Positions 37,125 to 47,864 of a stretch of DNA of 64,000 bases are shown here, in pieces. This DNA comes from Castanea sativa (lineage: Eukaryota > Streptophyta > Magnoliopsida > Fagales > Fagaceae). The position numbers and the translations under genes were made by a program. Numbering within the stretch: position 1 is the stretch's first letter; every line of letters starts with the position of its first letter. The notes below the pieces were generated by a model. It worked only from the letters and a program-made list of their open reading frames with translations, was not told where the DNA came from and made no database searches. The stretch spans positions 82,342,001 to 82,406,000 of the forward strand of contig NC_134013.1 in assembly GCF_040712315.1 (NCBI RefSeq), read 5' to 3'.

Positions 37125-38873
37125 CACGATTGATTGAGCCTAGATGAATTTTTCTTCAATGTCAACCTTTTTGCTCTTTCATTGGAATTCATGTCACCAG
37201 GCGTTGTTGTTGCCAAACTCCAAACTCATGGCTTTCCAGAATTTCATTCCGTTGTGTTTTGCTTCTTGAATTAGTGCAGAGGATGATTTGCTCAAAAAAT
37301 GAAATTATCCTGACCTTATTTGGTTCAAGTGATTGAGTCAGCTGTCTGTAATAGTCCTTGGTGATGTTTTAGAAATATATATATTGTTGTCACTTTCCTA
37401 TATATGTTAACAATACCAATAAACTTAAAGATGCTTTGAGAATCTTTTAATCTCAGTATTATTAAACTGAAAATTGGATCAATAAAAACAAGAAGAAATA
37501 GAAGCCATTTAGAAGGCGATTGAAAGTTTATAATCACCACCACAACAAGTACAATTTCTTATGGGGGTTGGGGGCAAGGGTCAGGGCAACTCCAGATTGA
37601 AGCTAGGGTGTCACCCTGATGTGGGAAAAAAAATTATTACATATAAATTTTAAAAATTTTATGATTTTTTATACTTAAAACAAAATTTGTGAGTACCCTA
37701 AATTTTTTTAAGCTCAACATAATTAAACTTTGGACAAAGTTTGACGATAAATTGACAACAAACTTTGTTGTAGACAAAAGCTATAATTCCACTTAATAAT
37801 TTTTTATTGGATGTAAATTTTGACAAATTCACCATTGGATTAATGAATTTTTCTTATATCTTCCATGCTTGCAAAATTTAAGAAGATCAAAGATCAATAG
37901 CTCATCAATTAAATGTTTAAATTTCGAGTTTTTTTACTCTAAAATTATAAATACAAAATTGGTTTATAGATCAAATAGTAAATAATATCCAATTGTCATA
38001 AAATTTGTCATTTGTTTTAAGAACATAAAGAATATGTAATTTAATTGTTAGAAATTCAAAATATGTAGTCATGTTGATTTGTTTAATGAAAGTTGTAGCC
38101 TAAGACTACAACTAAGTTTGTAGCCAAATTTTTTTCTTAAACTTTGATTTCCCTTAACAATATATTAGGTCCTTAGAAAAAAAAAAAAAAAAAACCCCAA
38201 GAAAAATTTTATTTAACTAAAATTTTTAAAAAAGATGTAGCTTGCGGCATTAATAATAACACTATCATGCAACGATTTAAAAAAAAAAAAACTCATAGAA
38301 GAAAATTATAAAACTTTATGTATGTGTTTTTTTTGGTTAATATATGAATTTTTTTTTTTAATGTTAGATTTTGTATAATTTAAATTTCTTAATGATTACC
38401 CTAAAAAAATTTACTGAAGCCGCCACTTAAGATTGGGGTTCAAGTTTTCAAAAAAGAGTTTTACACACTTTCGTTTAGATTAGGCTTGAGCAAAGATTTC
38501 AAGTTTATAATTTAAGATTTGGTCAGCTAAATACTTTTTATTTATTTTTTGATAAGTAGTTAGGGAAGTAACTGAAAGTAAAGGATGAGTAGCAGTTTTG
38601 GGCTTTTTTAACTAAATGGGCTCCGTGCTTTGCTTGTGGAGCTCCTTGGTGGATGGATCCTCTGATGTTGGTTTCTCCACAATTGAGGCTAGGGTGTTTG
38701 TTTGTTTATTTTTAATATTGTATTTGAGGTAGAATTTATGTTGAGCCAAAACTATTGTTTTTTCTCGGTGTTATATTAGGCATCTACAGCCTTGCAGGTT
38801 CAACCCAAAGCCTATTAGTTCCATTCAACTCAAAGGAGTCAATTTTCGTACCAATGTGTGTGTGTGTGTGTAT
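37125..38873. other. 3' flank of CRK copy 2
   Basis: The 'catgtcaccaggcgttgttgttgcca' tail shared by all CRK copies is followed by AT-rich DNA with homopolymer runs. No gene or repeat recognised. It ends in a (TG)n tract (38856-38870) that was the gypsy target. Confidence 0.5.
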
Positions 38874-39562
38874 TGTAAGCGCACAATTGCACCTGGACCC
38901 AAAGACAACTACGGGCTCAGGCCCAATGAGCCTTAAACAATAAAATTTGTAGAGTGTGGGCTTGAAACCTAGATTAGGAGTACTGAGAACTTGATAACAG
39001 GCTAAGAGTTACAAACACATATAAATAACAAAAGATAATTGTAAATTAGCCTCCTCGGACGTAAGCCGAGGACTACTTCTGTATTATTTCTATTTCTTAC
39101 TTAAAAGTTACAATTCTTAGTTTCTTTCTTTGTTGCAGATCCCCCTTTCTCTTTGGCCTTCACCCCTTAAATACTTCCTTCCCTGATACTTTTGGAAAGT
39201 GACTAGAAGTTTCACCCTCTTGTTCAAGGGTCACTTCCCCATTAATGCGACCAGGGAGGTAGGTGCAGGGCCTTTAATGCAGAGGTGCCAGCCTTTACTC
39301 TTGATATTTTCTTTAACACTGGTGCATCTAGAAGGTTCAGGGTGTCCCCCTTTAACCATTAGTCTTTCCAGAGTTGTGCCTTGACCTTCATAATGAAATT
39401 TTGAGTTCTCTCGGATCTGTCCGAGGAGAAGCTCGCCCTCGGCTGTATCCCCGAAACCTCGGCGTATGGGCCAATTCGTAGAGTTTAATTCTGGAGCAGG
39501 TCGGCCCTCAATGCTACAGTCCAAAGGCCCATATGTCCACTTGGGTCCTTTTACTCCCCACA
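38874..39562 (-). mobile_element. 3' LTR of gypsy element 1
   Basis: Runs from TGTAAGCGCAC to TACTCCCCACA on the plus strand. It differs from the 5' LTR by scattered substitutions and small indels, so the insertion is not very recent. It contains several copies of the CCGAGG / CCTCGG motif. Confidence 0.88.
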
Positions 39563-39576
39563 ATAGCCCCTCAAAA
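39563..39576 (-). other. Polypurine tract of gypsy element 1
   Basis: On the minus strand TTTTGAGGGGCTAT immediately precedes the 3' LTR start TGTGGGGAG. Confidence 0.65.
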
Positions 39577-40068
39577 CTCTATTTTTCATCGTCCGAGGAG
39601 AAAAAATAGGGTTTTGATTCAACGAGGACTTACCCCACACGTTTTGTAATTAACTGCATGTGTGGAAACCGTTTCGCGTTCCAGAGGATGCCACTTGGTG
39701 GTTTTATTTTCAAAAACGCGCGCATTTATTATCGTAAGTTACACCTTGTCCCCCACGTTCAACGGTGAAATGAGCATCCAATGGCCCTCGTTACTCTGTG
39801 AAAATTTGGGCGGGACAAATGCAATTTCGAAGCCGTTTCCCGCACGTCGTGACGCTTCGGGAACCTACGCCCTCATTTATTTCCTCAGAGGCTAATCCCA
39901 TCAAAACATCAGTAATCACCTTTTTTCTGCAGAAATCCGTGGAAATTCGCACAACTTGAAATTTGTAAGTTCTTATTCCTTTTCCTTAACCCTTTCTCCT
40001 CGGATCCTGTCCTCGGCCCCCCTTTTAACTGTTCCCTCTCTTAAAACTTAGTCTTTCGTTTCTTTCTG
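39577..40068 (+). promoter_or_regulatory. Putative leader/promoter region of the antisense ORF
   Basis: Lies between the polypurine tract and the antisense ORF start. It is C/T-rich near 40000-40060, as plant leaders often are, and has a GTAAGT at 39965 that could mark a leader intron. No TATA box can be assigned with confidence. Confidence 0.3.
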
Positions 40069-42611
40069 ATGGGAAAGTTTAAGTGTCTAGTAGATACCGC
40101 TGCTGGGATGGAGGGTTTTAGAGCCAAGTATCATATTCCCAGCGACATAGGTCTAAAATACTGCCCAGCGGAAGCCGTGGCCGGTTCTAGGAAAACTGGA
40201 GAGGTCATCATCCCCATGGTCGCCTTCGTAGAAGGTGGGATGACCCTCCCAATGAAACCCGTAACCAGGGAGTACCTCCGCAACCACCGGTTGTGTCCCG
40301 ATCAGTGCGCTCCAAACGTTTTTAGAGTTTTAGGAAGCATTGATGCTCTAAACGAGCAAATGGATCTGAACCTCACTTGGCATGATGTCGTCTTTATGTA
40401 CGAATGCCACAAACTCACTGGGGTAGGTTATTACATCAAATCCCGCTCCAGCGTAGTTAGGTTGATCTCCTGTTTGCCCAAGTCCAATAAAGGCATGAAG
40501 GATGACTACCTCATCGTCTCTGGCAACTGGCACGACAGCCCCCACTACCCAGTTGAGTGGGGAGATCCAGGTGCGACACCTTAGGATTTAACTTCCCACC
40601 TCATAACTCCCTAAATCATCTAGGAATGTGCATTCGCATTTACTTGAGCGTCTAACTTTAATTTATTATATGTTCTACGCATCTGACCATATTTGTTTAT
40701 TTGGATGTTTTTCTTTGCAGATAAACAAAACGTGCGCCCCCGCTTAAGCCACTGCAACGTTGCAGATTTGAATCGAGTGCTACGCTCCGAAGTGTTCGTC
40801 AACGAAGACTTACAACTTAGGGCGGCTCATTTGATTCTAGGGTACAAACCTATCTCCTCGGACTTTCAGGAGATTGAGAACGCAATAATTGCGGGTGACC
40901 GGAGGCGAAGAAGGATTCACGTGGCCAGGCCGCACTTCCTAGCTGACAACGACCTTCCCGACGACCCCAACACCATTCTGTACAACCGTCCTATCGCGAC
41001 AACCCCCCTCTCAACACACTCCCAGGCAACTGCTGTCCCGGAGGAGCAGGTGTCCTCTTCACACACACTAGACGACGAAATAGATAACTTTCAGCTCGAG
41101 GACATCGAAAGACCCCGAGGAAACCAATTCGTCATACTTTCTGACGAGGAAGAAGAGCCCACCGAGGCCTCCGGAGTTGAAGGGTTCGTTGTTGCCCACC
41201 CCCCAGTCAAATCCGAGGAGGACATGGACAGACTTCACGGCCTTCTGACCAAGAGAGGCGAAAAAGTCGCCCAGAAGAAGACAGGAGGGTCCCAAGCTCT
41301 TCCATCCTTGCCACCTCCCCCTCCTCCAGCCGAACCCAAGCTTCCACCGTGAGGATCCGAAACAGAAAAGATAGGGAGAGGCCGAGGAGACTGCTGGCGA
41401 AAAACAATAAAGACCAAGACAACAGCCGTAGCCAACTCAGCAGCAGAAGCTAGATAAGGGCAAAGGCGGGGGCTCGTTCGATCGAGTGGGGAGATCCGAG
41501 ATGTGGCCGAAGTGCGCCGAGCACCGGCCACTGTCTCTGACTTAAGACCGGACGGCACCAATTTCCTGCCGATTTAGTATCGGGGCAATCCAACAAGGCC
41601 ATGCCCACCACCGGCCGATGCGTTGGAGCGCCCGCTCCCGCCGCGAGGACATGGAAACCTTGGAGAGAATGAGCCAACCCCAACTATTCCTGTCTTTAAA
41701 AAGAGAATTAGCCCTGGTAAGTTTAATTTTTTTATGAATATTTCCTTCTTCATAATACTGGATTATTAATGAGTGTCCTGCTACATCTAATTCTTTAACA
41801 CTTTATGTAGGCCGTTCAAGAAGTCTTTGTAGCCGAGAAGTTTGTAGAAGACTCTCGGAAGAAGGCCAGACTGGAGCTTGACATTCGAATGGAGACTGAG
41901 AAGTCCCTAGGCCAAGCCCTCGCAGAAAATGAGAAACTCGTCTCTCAGGTGGCTGATCTTAAAAGAGAAAGAGATGGTGCCGAGGCCAGCCTGAAGACTA
42001 TGAAAACTCAAATAGAAGGGCAGCGCAAGCTTCTCCGTGAAAAAGATGACGAGCTGGCCCAAGCCCAAAGGGAGCGCTCGGATTTGGAAAGGGAGCTTGC
42101 GCGAATGAAGGAGGAAGCCGGCGCATTCAAACGCTCTCTGGAGGCCGCCAAGCAGGCGAGTTATGAGGAAGGGGTAGCTGCAACAGAGAAGCAGTGACGG
42201 AGGCTTTCGCGGCCTTGTGCGGGAATACGTCGACAAGTACGGGAAGCCTAAATGTAGCGAGGGGTTCCTTCGGCCTCGGAGGCGGAAGTCCGAGAACGTT
42301 TGGCTTCCCCTGGACATACGGTGAGATAGAAGAGACTCCTGCTCGTTGCTCCTGCCCACGAGGCAACTCTTCCCGCTCATCCTCCTACGGCCCCAAAGCT
42401 CATTCCGGATCCTACGGAACCTTCGGGTTCCAGCAAAGAGATGGAAGGGGGTGGGGATGCCGAGAAAGGCTCGAGCCAGACTGTGGAGCCCAATGTCCCT
42501 CCAACAAATGCAGCAGACAAAGGGAAGCAAGTTCTGTCTTCCTTTGAGTTGGAGCTAAGAAACACCGAGGCAACCAGCACTTCTCAGCAAAACCCCCCTC
42601 CAAGAGTTTAG
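40069..42611 (+). CDS. Antisense extra ORF of the Tat element, spliced, partly decayed
   Basis: Opposite in strand to gag-pol. Exon 1 (40069-40570) opens MGKFKCLVDTAAGMEGF and has VIPMVAFVEGGMTLPM, RILGSIDALN-like VLGSIDALNEQM and DYLIVSGNWHDSP. It joins in frame through GT-AG (intron 40571-40720) to exon 2 (from 40721), reading RPRLSHCNVADLNRVLRS and LRAAHLILGYKPISSDFQ, then an acidic, proline-rich stretch ending at a TGA at 41352. A third block (about 41670-41702, splice, 41811-42197) encodes LSLKRELAL then a long Lys/Glu/Ala-rich coiled coil up to a TGA. Frameshifted remnants run on to about 42611. It matches the class of additional ORFs known in Tat retrotransposons, whose function is unknown. 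Coding constraint is suggested by the clean splice phase. Confidence 0.7.
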
Positions 42612-42984
42612 GGACCAGCCTAGGACTTCTCTTTCTTTGTAATCAGAACTTAGCATGTAATGTATGCCAGAATTATTAATGAAATACAATTTTTGTGCAA
42701 CTTTCTTTTATGTTGTATTTGTTTTACTTTATTATTTTTGGACTTGTCGTAAAGTTCTCATGAATACATAGTTAAAGGTAGGTCAGAACAAATAAATCTA
42801 ACTCCAGGGATTGCACAATCATAACCTTTACACAGCCATGCCTTAGTTAAACAATGCCTTAGTTAAACAATGCGTTAATTAAACAATGCCTTGTAATCTA
42901 TGGTATTGCTTTTAGTAGGATGTAAGGTCCGATGACCATTCCTTACAAAAATTTACTTAACACCTAAAGACATAGAACTTAAAA
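42612..42984. other. Spacer between antisense ORF and tandem array
   Basis: AT-rich. A possible poly(A) context for the antisense transcript (ttattaatgaaatacaa near 42670) is present. A short local repeat 'gccttagttaaacaat' occurs three times around 42840-42890. Confidence 0.4.
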
Positions 42985-43835
42985 TCCACATTAACAAATG
43001 GTAAGATACTGATTTCCACAAAACGTGTAATAAGAATAAGAATAGTGACAAGATATTAAGAATAGTAACTTTAACTGTTAATTTTCCCAAAGTAGGAGGT
43101 CCGAGGACCCGACATACCTAAGGTTCTGTTTAACAAATGATAAGATATCAATTTCCACAAGGTTTGTGGTCCGAGGACTACACTTAACCAAGTTTCTGTT
43201 TGACTCTTAAGAATAGTAACTTCAAATGTTAATTTTCCCAAAGTAGAAGGTCCGAGGACCCCGCATAACTAAGGTTCTGTTTAACAAATGATAAGATATC
43301 AATTTCCACAAGGTTTGTGGTCCGAGGACTACACTTAACCAAGTTTCTGTTTGACTCTTACGAATAGTAATTTCAAATGTTAATTTTCCCAAAGTAGGAG
43401 GTCCGAGGACCCGGCATAACTAAGGTTCTGTTTAACAAATGATAAGATATCAATTTCCACAAGGTTTGTGGTCCGAGGACTACACTTAACCAAGTTTCTG
43501 TTTGACTCTTAAGAATAGTAATTTCAAATGTTAATTTTCCCAAAGTAGGAGGTCCGAGGACCCGGCATAACTAAGGTTCTGTTTAACAAATGATAAGATA
43601 TCAATTTCCACAAGGTTTGTGGTCCGAGGACTACACTTAACCAAGTTTTGTTTGACTCTTAAGAAAAGTAACTTTAAATGTTAATTTTCCCGAAGTAGGA
43701 GGTCCGAGGACCCGGCATAACTAAGGTTCTGTTTAACAAATGATAAGATATCAATTTCCACAAGATTTGTGGTCCGAGGACTACACTTAACCAAGTTTCT
43801 GTTTGACTCTTAAGAATAGTAACTTCAAATGTCAG
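42985..43835. repeat. 151-bp tandem array in gypsy 3' region
   Basis: Five to six head-to-tail monomers. The string ggtccgaggaccc starts at 43098, 43249, 43400, 43551 and 43701, giving steps of 151, 151, 151 and 150 bp. Each monomer also holds a second variant, ggtccgaggacta, roughly half a period away, after 'tttccacaaggtttgt'. Monomers differ by only a few bases. Tandem repeats in the 3' untranslated part of Tat elements are a known source of satellites. Confidence 0.9.
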
Positions 43836-43880
43836 AGGTACTTATAACTTTAAAATGTTAACTAACAAAAGCACATTTTA

Positions 43881-44915
43881 TTAATAATAATACCTTCTAA
43901 GGTTATTTACATTCCATGGGCGTGGTACAATTCTTTCATCTAGGTCAGCTAGCCGATATGACCCTATGCCTGCTACTGAAACAATGCGATAGGGGCCTTC
44001 CCAGTTGGGACCTAGCTTACCCCAAGCTGGGTTCTTAGAAGTGCCCACAACTTTTCTTAGTACAAGATCACCGGGTGCGTGCGGCCTTAGCTTCACGTGG
44101 GCATCATATCCCCGTTTTAGCTTCTGTTGATAATAAGTCATTTGGACCAGAGCTGTCTCGCGTCGTTCCTCAAGTAAATCGAGGCCTTTCTCTAGGAGTC
44201 CATTGTTATTCTCCGAGCTAAAAGAACTTGTCTTCAGGGTGGGAAAACCAGATTCTAGGGGTATAACCGCCTCGGCTCCATAAGTCATAGAGAATGGTGT
44301 TTCTCCCGTGGACCTGCGCGGCGTAGTCCGATACGTCCACAGAATATGTGGGAGTTCCTCTACCCATCTGCCTTTCGCATCGTCCAACCTTTTCTTGAGC
44401 CCACTAACTATGACCTTGTTAACAGCCTCGGCTTGCCCATTTCCCTGAGGATAAGCTGGGGTTGAGTATCTATTTATGATGCCCATATCACCACAGTATT
44501 TCCTAAAAGCCTTGCTGTCAAATTGAACGTCATTGTCTGAGATAAGTGTGTGTGGAATACCGAATCTAGTGACGATGTTTTTCCAGACAAATTTCTTGGA
44601 ATCAACGTCTCTGATATTTGCTAAGGGCTCGGCCTCAACCCATTTAGTGAAATAGTCTGTCCCCACGAGAAGCCATCTTTTGTTTCCTGCAACTCTCGGA
44701 AATGGCCCCACTATGTCCAATCCCCATTGTGCAAAAGGCCAAGGACTGGAAAGAGGGTTGAGAGCCCCTCCAGGTTGATGAATATTAGGGGCGAACCTCT
44801 GGCATTGATCACACTTTCGAGCATAATCCTGAGCCTCCCTCTGCATATTGGGCCACCAATAACTCTGAGTCAGAGCTCTATGGGCTAAGACCTTCCCCCA
44901 GTGTGGCTTCCACAA
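43881..44915 (-). CDS. Gypsy element 1 integrase
   Basis: A 344-residue open frame. It starts inside the zinc-binding region (WWPNMQ, C-X2-C at residues 35 and 38) and covers the catalytic core with D67 (GLDIVGPFP), D127 (LISDNDVQF) and E163 (NGQAEAVNK), a DD35E triad. The C-terminal part has GDLVLRKV, WGKLGPNWEGPYRI and the terminal RPWNVNNLRRYYY. The zinc-finger histidine region upstream (44916-45115) is split by frameshifts from the RT-RNase H frame, so the polyprotein cannot be made as one piece. Role: insertion of the cDNA into the chromosome. Confidence 0.85.
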   Translation of the reverse strand: MWKPHWGKVLAHRALTQSYWWPNMQREAQDYARKCDQCQRFAPNIHQPGGALNPLSSPWPFAQWGLDIVGPFPRVAGNKRWLLVGTDYFTKWVEAEPLANIRDVDSKKFVWKNIVTRFGIPHTLISDNDVQFDSKAFRKYCGDMGIINRYSTPAYPQGNGQAEAVNKVIVSGLKKRLDDAKGRWVEELPHILWTYRTTPRRSTGETPFSMTYGAEAVIPLESGFPTLKTSSFSSENNNGLLEKGLDLLEERRETALVQMTYYQQKLKRGYDAHVKLRPHAPGDLVLRKVVGTSKNPAWGKLGPNWEGPYRIVSVAGIGSYRLADLDERIVPRPWNVNNLRRYYY

Positions 44916-45115
44916 ATCCCCTCATGCAGTTCTTCCAGTAGTGCTTCCGTTGATACAGGGTGCACACACAACAAGTACGATCCTGAGAAGGATCGTTTGT
45001 ACAGTTTCTGGTCTTCGAACAACCAGAAACGTGGCACCTTTCGACGTATCTTATCTGCTTCAGATTTGTCCTCAAGAAGGGTATCATTCTTAAGAAAAGA
45101 TATAACCGGGTCGAT

Positions 45116-47059
45116 CTAACTAGGTCCAGGCCTTATCAGATGAATGTGAACTGTGCTGACAATGGTAAGAGTTGGCTCTAACAAATCCTCCACGAGGATA
45201 ATCCTGGGCAAACCCTGAGCCGAAGACGTTGCCAACGTAGCCAAAGAATCTGCATGAGTACTTCCACTCCTAGAAATGTGAGCTAAGACGAAGGAGTCAA
45301 ATTCAGCTTGCTGACGCTTGACCTGGGCCAAATATTCCTGCATTCTGGGGTCTCTAGCCTCCATGGTCCCCATGACTTGGCCGACCACTAACTGAGAGTC
45401 CGAGAACACATGGATTCCCTTTCCACCCATCCTACGTACCATCTTCATGCCCACCAAGACTGCTTCATACTCGGCCTCATTATTAGTAGCCGAGAACGCC
45501 AATCTCAAAGATTTTTCGAAGACAATCCCCTCAGGGGACACTAGGACAAGTCCAACATCAGACCCTCTCTGATTAGCTGCCCCATCCACATACACTTTCC
45601 AAGTCGGAGGTACTGCAGCTGTGATCACACCAACTGGTTTTTCATTCATGCGTGCCTCTTTCAGGGTTTCTTCTAGCAATGGTTCGGTAAACTCTGCCAC
45701 CAAGTCAGCGAGGACCTGGCCCTTCACCGAGGTGCGAGGCTTGTATTTAACATCAAAGGCTCCCAAAATGGTTCCCCATTTTGCCACCCTGCCAGAGTAA
45801 TCGGCACTGCGTAACACCGCCTTAAGAGGCAATTGGGTTAGGACCACCACAGTGTGAGACTGGAAATAATGAGGAAGCTTGCGCGTGGCGTGAACTATGG
45901 CCAGAAGCGCTTTCTCCAAGAGCAGATAGCGCACCTCAGCCTCACTCAAAGACTTACTAACGTAGTAGACCGGTCTTTGCACCCCGCTTTCATTCCTTAT
46001 AAGGACCAGGCTGACCGCGTGGACGGCCACTCCCAGATAAGCAAACAAGACCTCGTCCGCCTCGGGGCGAGACAAAATGGGTGGCCGAGAAAGATATTGC
46101 TTAAGCTGTTGGAAAGCTAACACGCAATCCTCGGTCCATTGAAACCCTTTCCACTTATTCAACAATTGGAAGAAAGGACGACATCGGTCAGTTGATCGAG
46201 AGATAAACCTATTCAATGCAGCAATCATTCCGGTCAATTTCTGGATCTCTTTTGGGTTCCGAGGCGGCTGCAAATCCTGAATAGCCTTGACCTGCGCTGG
46301 GTTCACCTTTATGCCTCTGTGAGTAATTATGTATCCCAAGAACTTTCCGGACCCCACGCCAAAAGAGCACTTTGAGGCGTTAAGGCGCAACTTGTACTTT
46401 CTTAGCACCTGAAAGGTGTCGGCCAGATCTTTCACGTGTGAAGGTATTGTTTTACTCTTCACCACCATATCATCCACATATACCTCAATGGTCTTCCCTG
46501 ATTCTTGTTCAAACATTCCGGTCATCATTCTTTGGTAGGTAGCCCCAGCATTCTTCAAACCAAATGGCATGACCTTATAGTGGTAGTTCCCTGTTGGAGT
46601 AATAAAAGCAGTCTTCTCTTGATCCTCCAATGCTAATGGAATCTGATGGTAACCCTGGAAGGCATCCAAAAAACTCATACGAGGATGCCCGATAGTGGCA
46701 TCCACAAGCTGGTCAATACGCGGCATTGGGAATGAATCCTTGGGGCAGGCCTTGTTTAAATCCGTAAAGTCCACACATACTCTCCACATTCCATTCTTCT
46801 TTTTAACCACAACCGTATGCGCCAACCATTCGGGGTAGAAAACTTCTTTAATAGCCCCGGCCCTCTTGAGTTTGAGCACCTCTTCCTTCACAGCCTCGGA
46901 ATGTTCTTTGGAGGAACGCCGAGGTGGCTGCCTTCTCGGGACAATGGCAGGGTTAACGTTTAAACGATGACAAATGAAGCTCGGATCTACACCTGGAGCC
47001 TCATAAGGATTCCACGCAAAAACATCGATATTGTCTTTCAGAAATTGCAACAACTCCAT
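45116..47059 (-). CDS. Gypsy element 1 reverse transcriptase with dual RNase H
   Basis: A 647-residue open frame. RT spans about 60-250 with FTDLNKACPKDSF, LDAFQGYHQIPL, MPFGLKNAGATYQ and catalytic YVDD at 194-197. A first, gypsy-type RNase H (about 335-450) lacks the usual opening catalytic Asp: its start reads FAYLGVAVHAVS. A second RNase H (about 485-615) has VYVDGAANQRG with Asp492, Glu530 (NNEAEYEAV), Asp554 (VFSDSQLVVGQ) and Asp604 (THADSLA), a complete catalytic set. Only this second domain is likely active. A TAG codon stands just upstream of the first Met at 47059. Confidence 0.88.
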   Translation of the reverse strand: MELLQFLKDNIDVFAWNPYEAPGVDPSFICHRLNVNPAIVPRRQPPRRSSKEHSEAVKEEVLKLKRAGAIKEVFYPEWLAHTVVVKKKNGMWRVCVDFTDLNKACPKDSFPMPRIDQLVDATIGHPRMSFLDAFQGYHQIPLALEDQEKTAFITPTGNYHYKVMPFGLKNAGATYQRMMTGMFEQESGKTIEVYVDDMVVKSKTIPSHVKDLADTFQVLRKYKLRLNASKCSFGVGSGKFLGYIITHRGIKVNPAQVKAIQDLQPPRNPKEIQKLTGMIAALNRFISRSTDRCRPFFQLLNKWKGFQWTEDCVLAFQQLKQYLSRPPILSRPEADEVLFAYLGVAVHAVSLVLIRNESGVQRPVYYVSKSLSEAEVRYLLLEKALLAIVHATRKLPHYFQSHTVVVLTQLPLKAVLRSADYSGRVAKWGTILGAFDVKYKPRTSVKGQVLADLVAEFTEPLLEETLKEARMNEKPVGVITAAVPPTWKVYVDGAANQRGSDVGLVLVSPEGIVFEKSLRLAFSATNNEAEYEAVLVGMKMVRRMGGKGIHVFSDSQLVVGQVMGTMEARDPRMQEYLAQVKRQQAEFDSFVLAHISRSGSTHADSLATLATSSAQGLPRIILVEDLLEPTLTIVSTVHIHLIRPGPS

Positions 47060-47067
47060 CTTCTCCT

Positions 47068-47840
47068 AGTGCGGCAAACGTATGCCAACCTGGAAGAACC
47101 TCTCTGGGTCATCTACTATTAAAAACTTCTCTAACTCCTCACAAACAGCCTCATCTCCTGTCACCGCTCCAGGTGCATCCGGAGCTGTTAATTGCTATGA
47201 CTCTTGGATGGGCAAAGCTGATGACTCGGCTTCTGACTGATGAAGCACCGCGGCCGATATGCATTGCACGGCCACGCGATTGGGCTGCGAGGATTTCCTC
47301 AACATACTCCTCCGAGGGGAACTTAACCTTAACATGCAAGGTAGAGGAGACAGCTCCCAGAGCATGCAGCCATGGCCTGGCGAGGATGGCTGTATATGGG
47401 GAGTACGCGTCGACCATAATGAAATCCACCTCAACCGTTTCTGAGCCAGATTGGACGGGCAAACGGATCTGTCCCTTCGGCACAACGGCCCTTCCTTCGA
47501 AGCTTATGAGTGGCGAGTCATAAGGAGCAAGATCTTCCAACTTCAGCCTTAGCCCCTTAAATAAATCAGGGTACATGATATCTGCACCGCCGCCCTGATC
47601 AATCATCACTCTCTTCACATCATAACTCCCTATCCTGAGAGTGACCACAAGAGCATCGTCATGGGGTTGAATGGTACCAACTTTATCTTCCTTTGAAAAT
47701 CCCAAGACGGGTAAGGTCACCTTCAACCTCTTCGGCCTACAGCCTGGTTCCTCGGCCTGAGAATGGGAAACCGCCATCACCCTAATGGGACCTAAGCCAA
47801 TCCTGCCAGGTGCAGCGAAGATAACATTAATCGTTCCCAA
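47068..47840 (-). pseudogene. Gypsy element 1 protease region
   Basis: The main open part (47151-47840) holds INVIFAAPGR, the acidic-aromatic PHDDALVVTLRIGSYDVKR and the protease active site IDQGGGADIMY, where the family usually has a Ser after the Gly. It is followed by YTAILARPWLHALGAVSSTLH. A frameshift near 47160 moves the conserved FLIVDDPERFFQVG linker into another frame, and a TAG then separates it from RT. It is preceded in frame by one TAG at the gag boundary. Confidence 0.75.
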
Positions 47841-47864
47841 TGCGGGCCGAGATGGATTATTCTT

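Noticed and set aside
41907..42530. A 207-codon minus-strand frame opposite the coiled coil
   Set aside because: It is a shadow of the plus-strand coiled-coil frame: composition is Leu/Ser/Arg-rich without a domain, and it lies downstream of integrase.
43098..43714. Regular repeats with similar spacing as a CRISPR array
   Set aside because: The whole 151-bp unit is repeated with no variable spacers, in a eukaryotic retroelement; it is a tandem array.
45854..46120. Plus-strand open frame inside RT-RNase H
   Set aside because: It is complementary to the well-conserved RNase H coding sequence and has no independent support.
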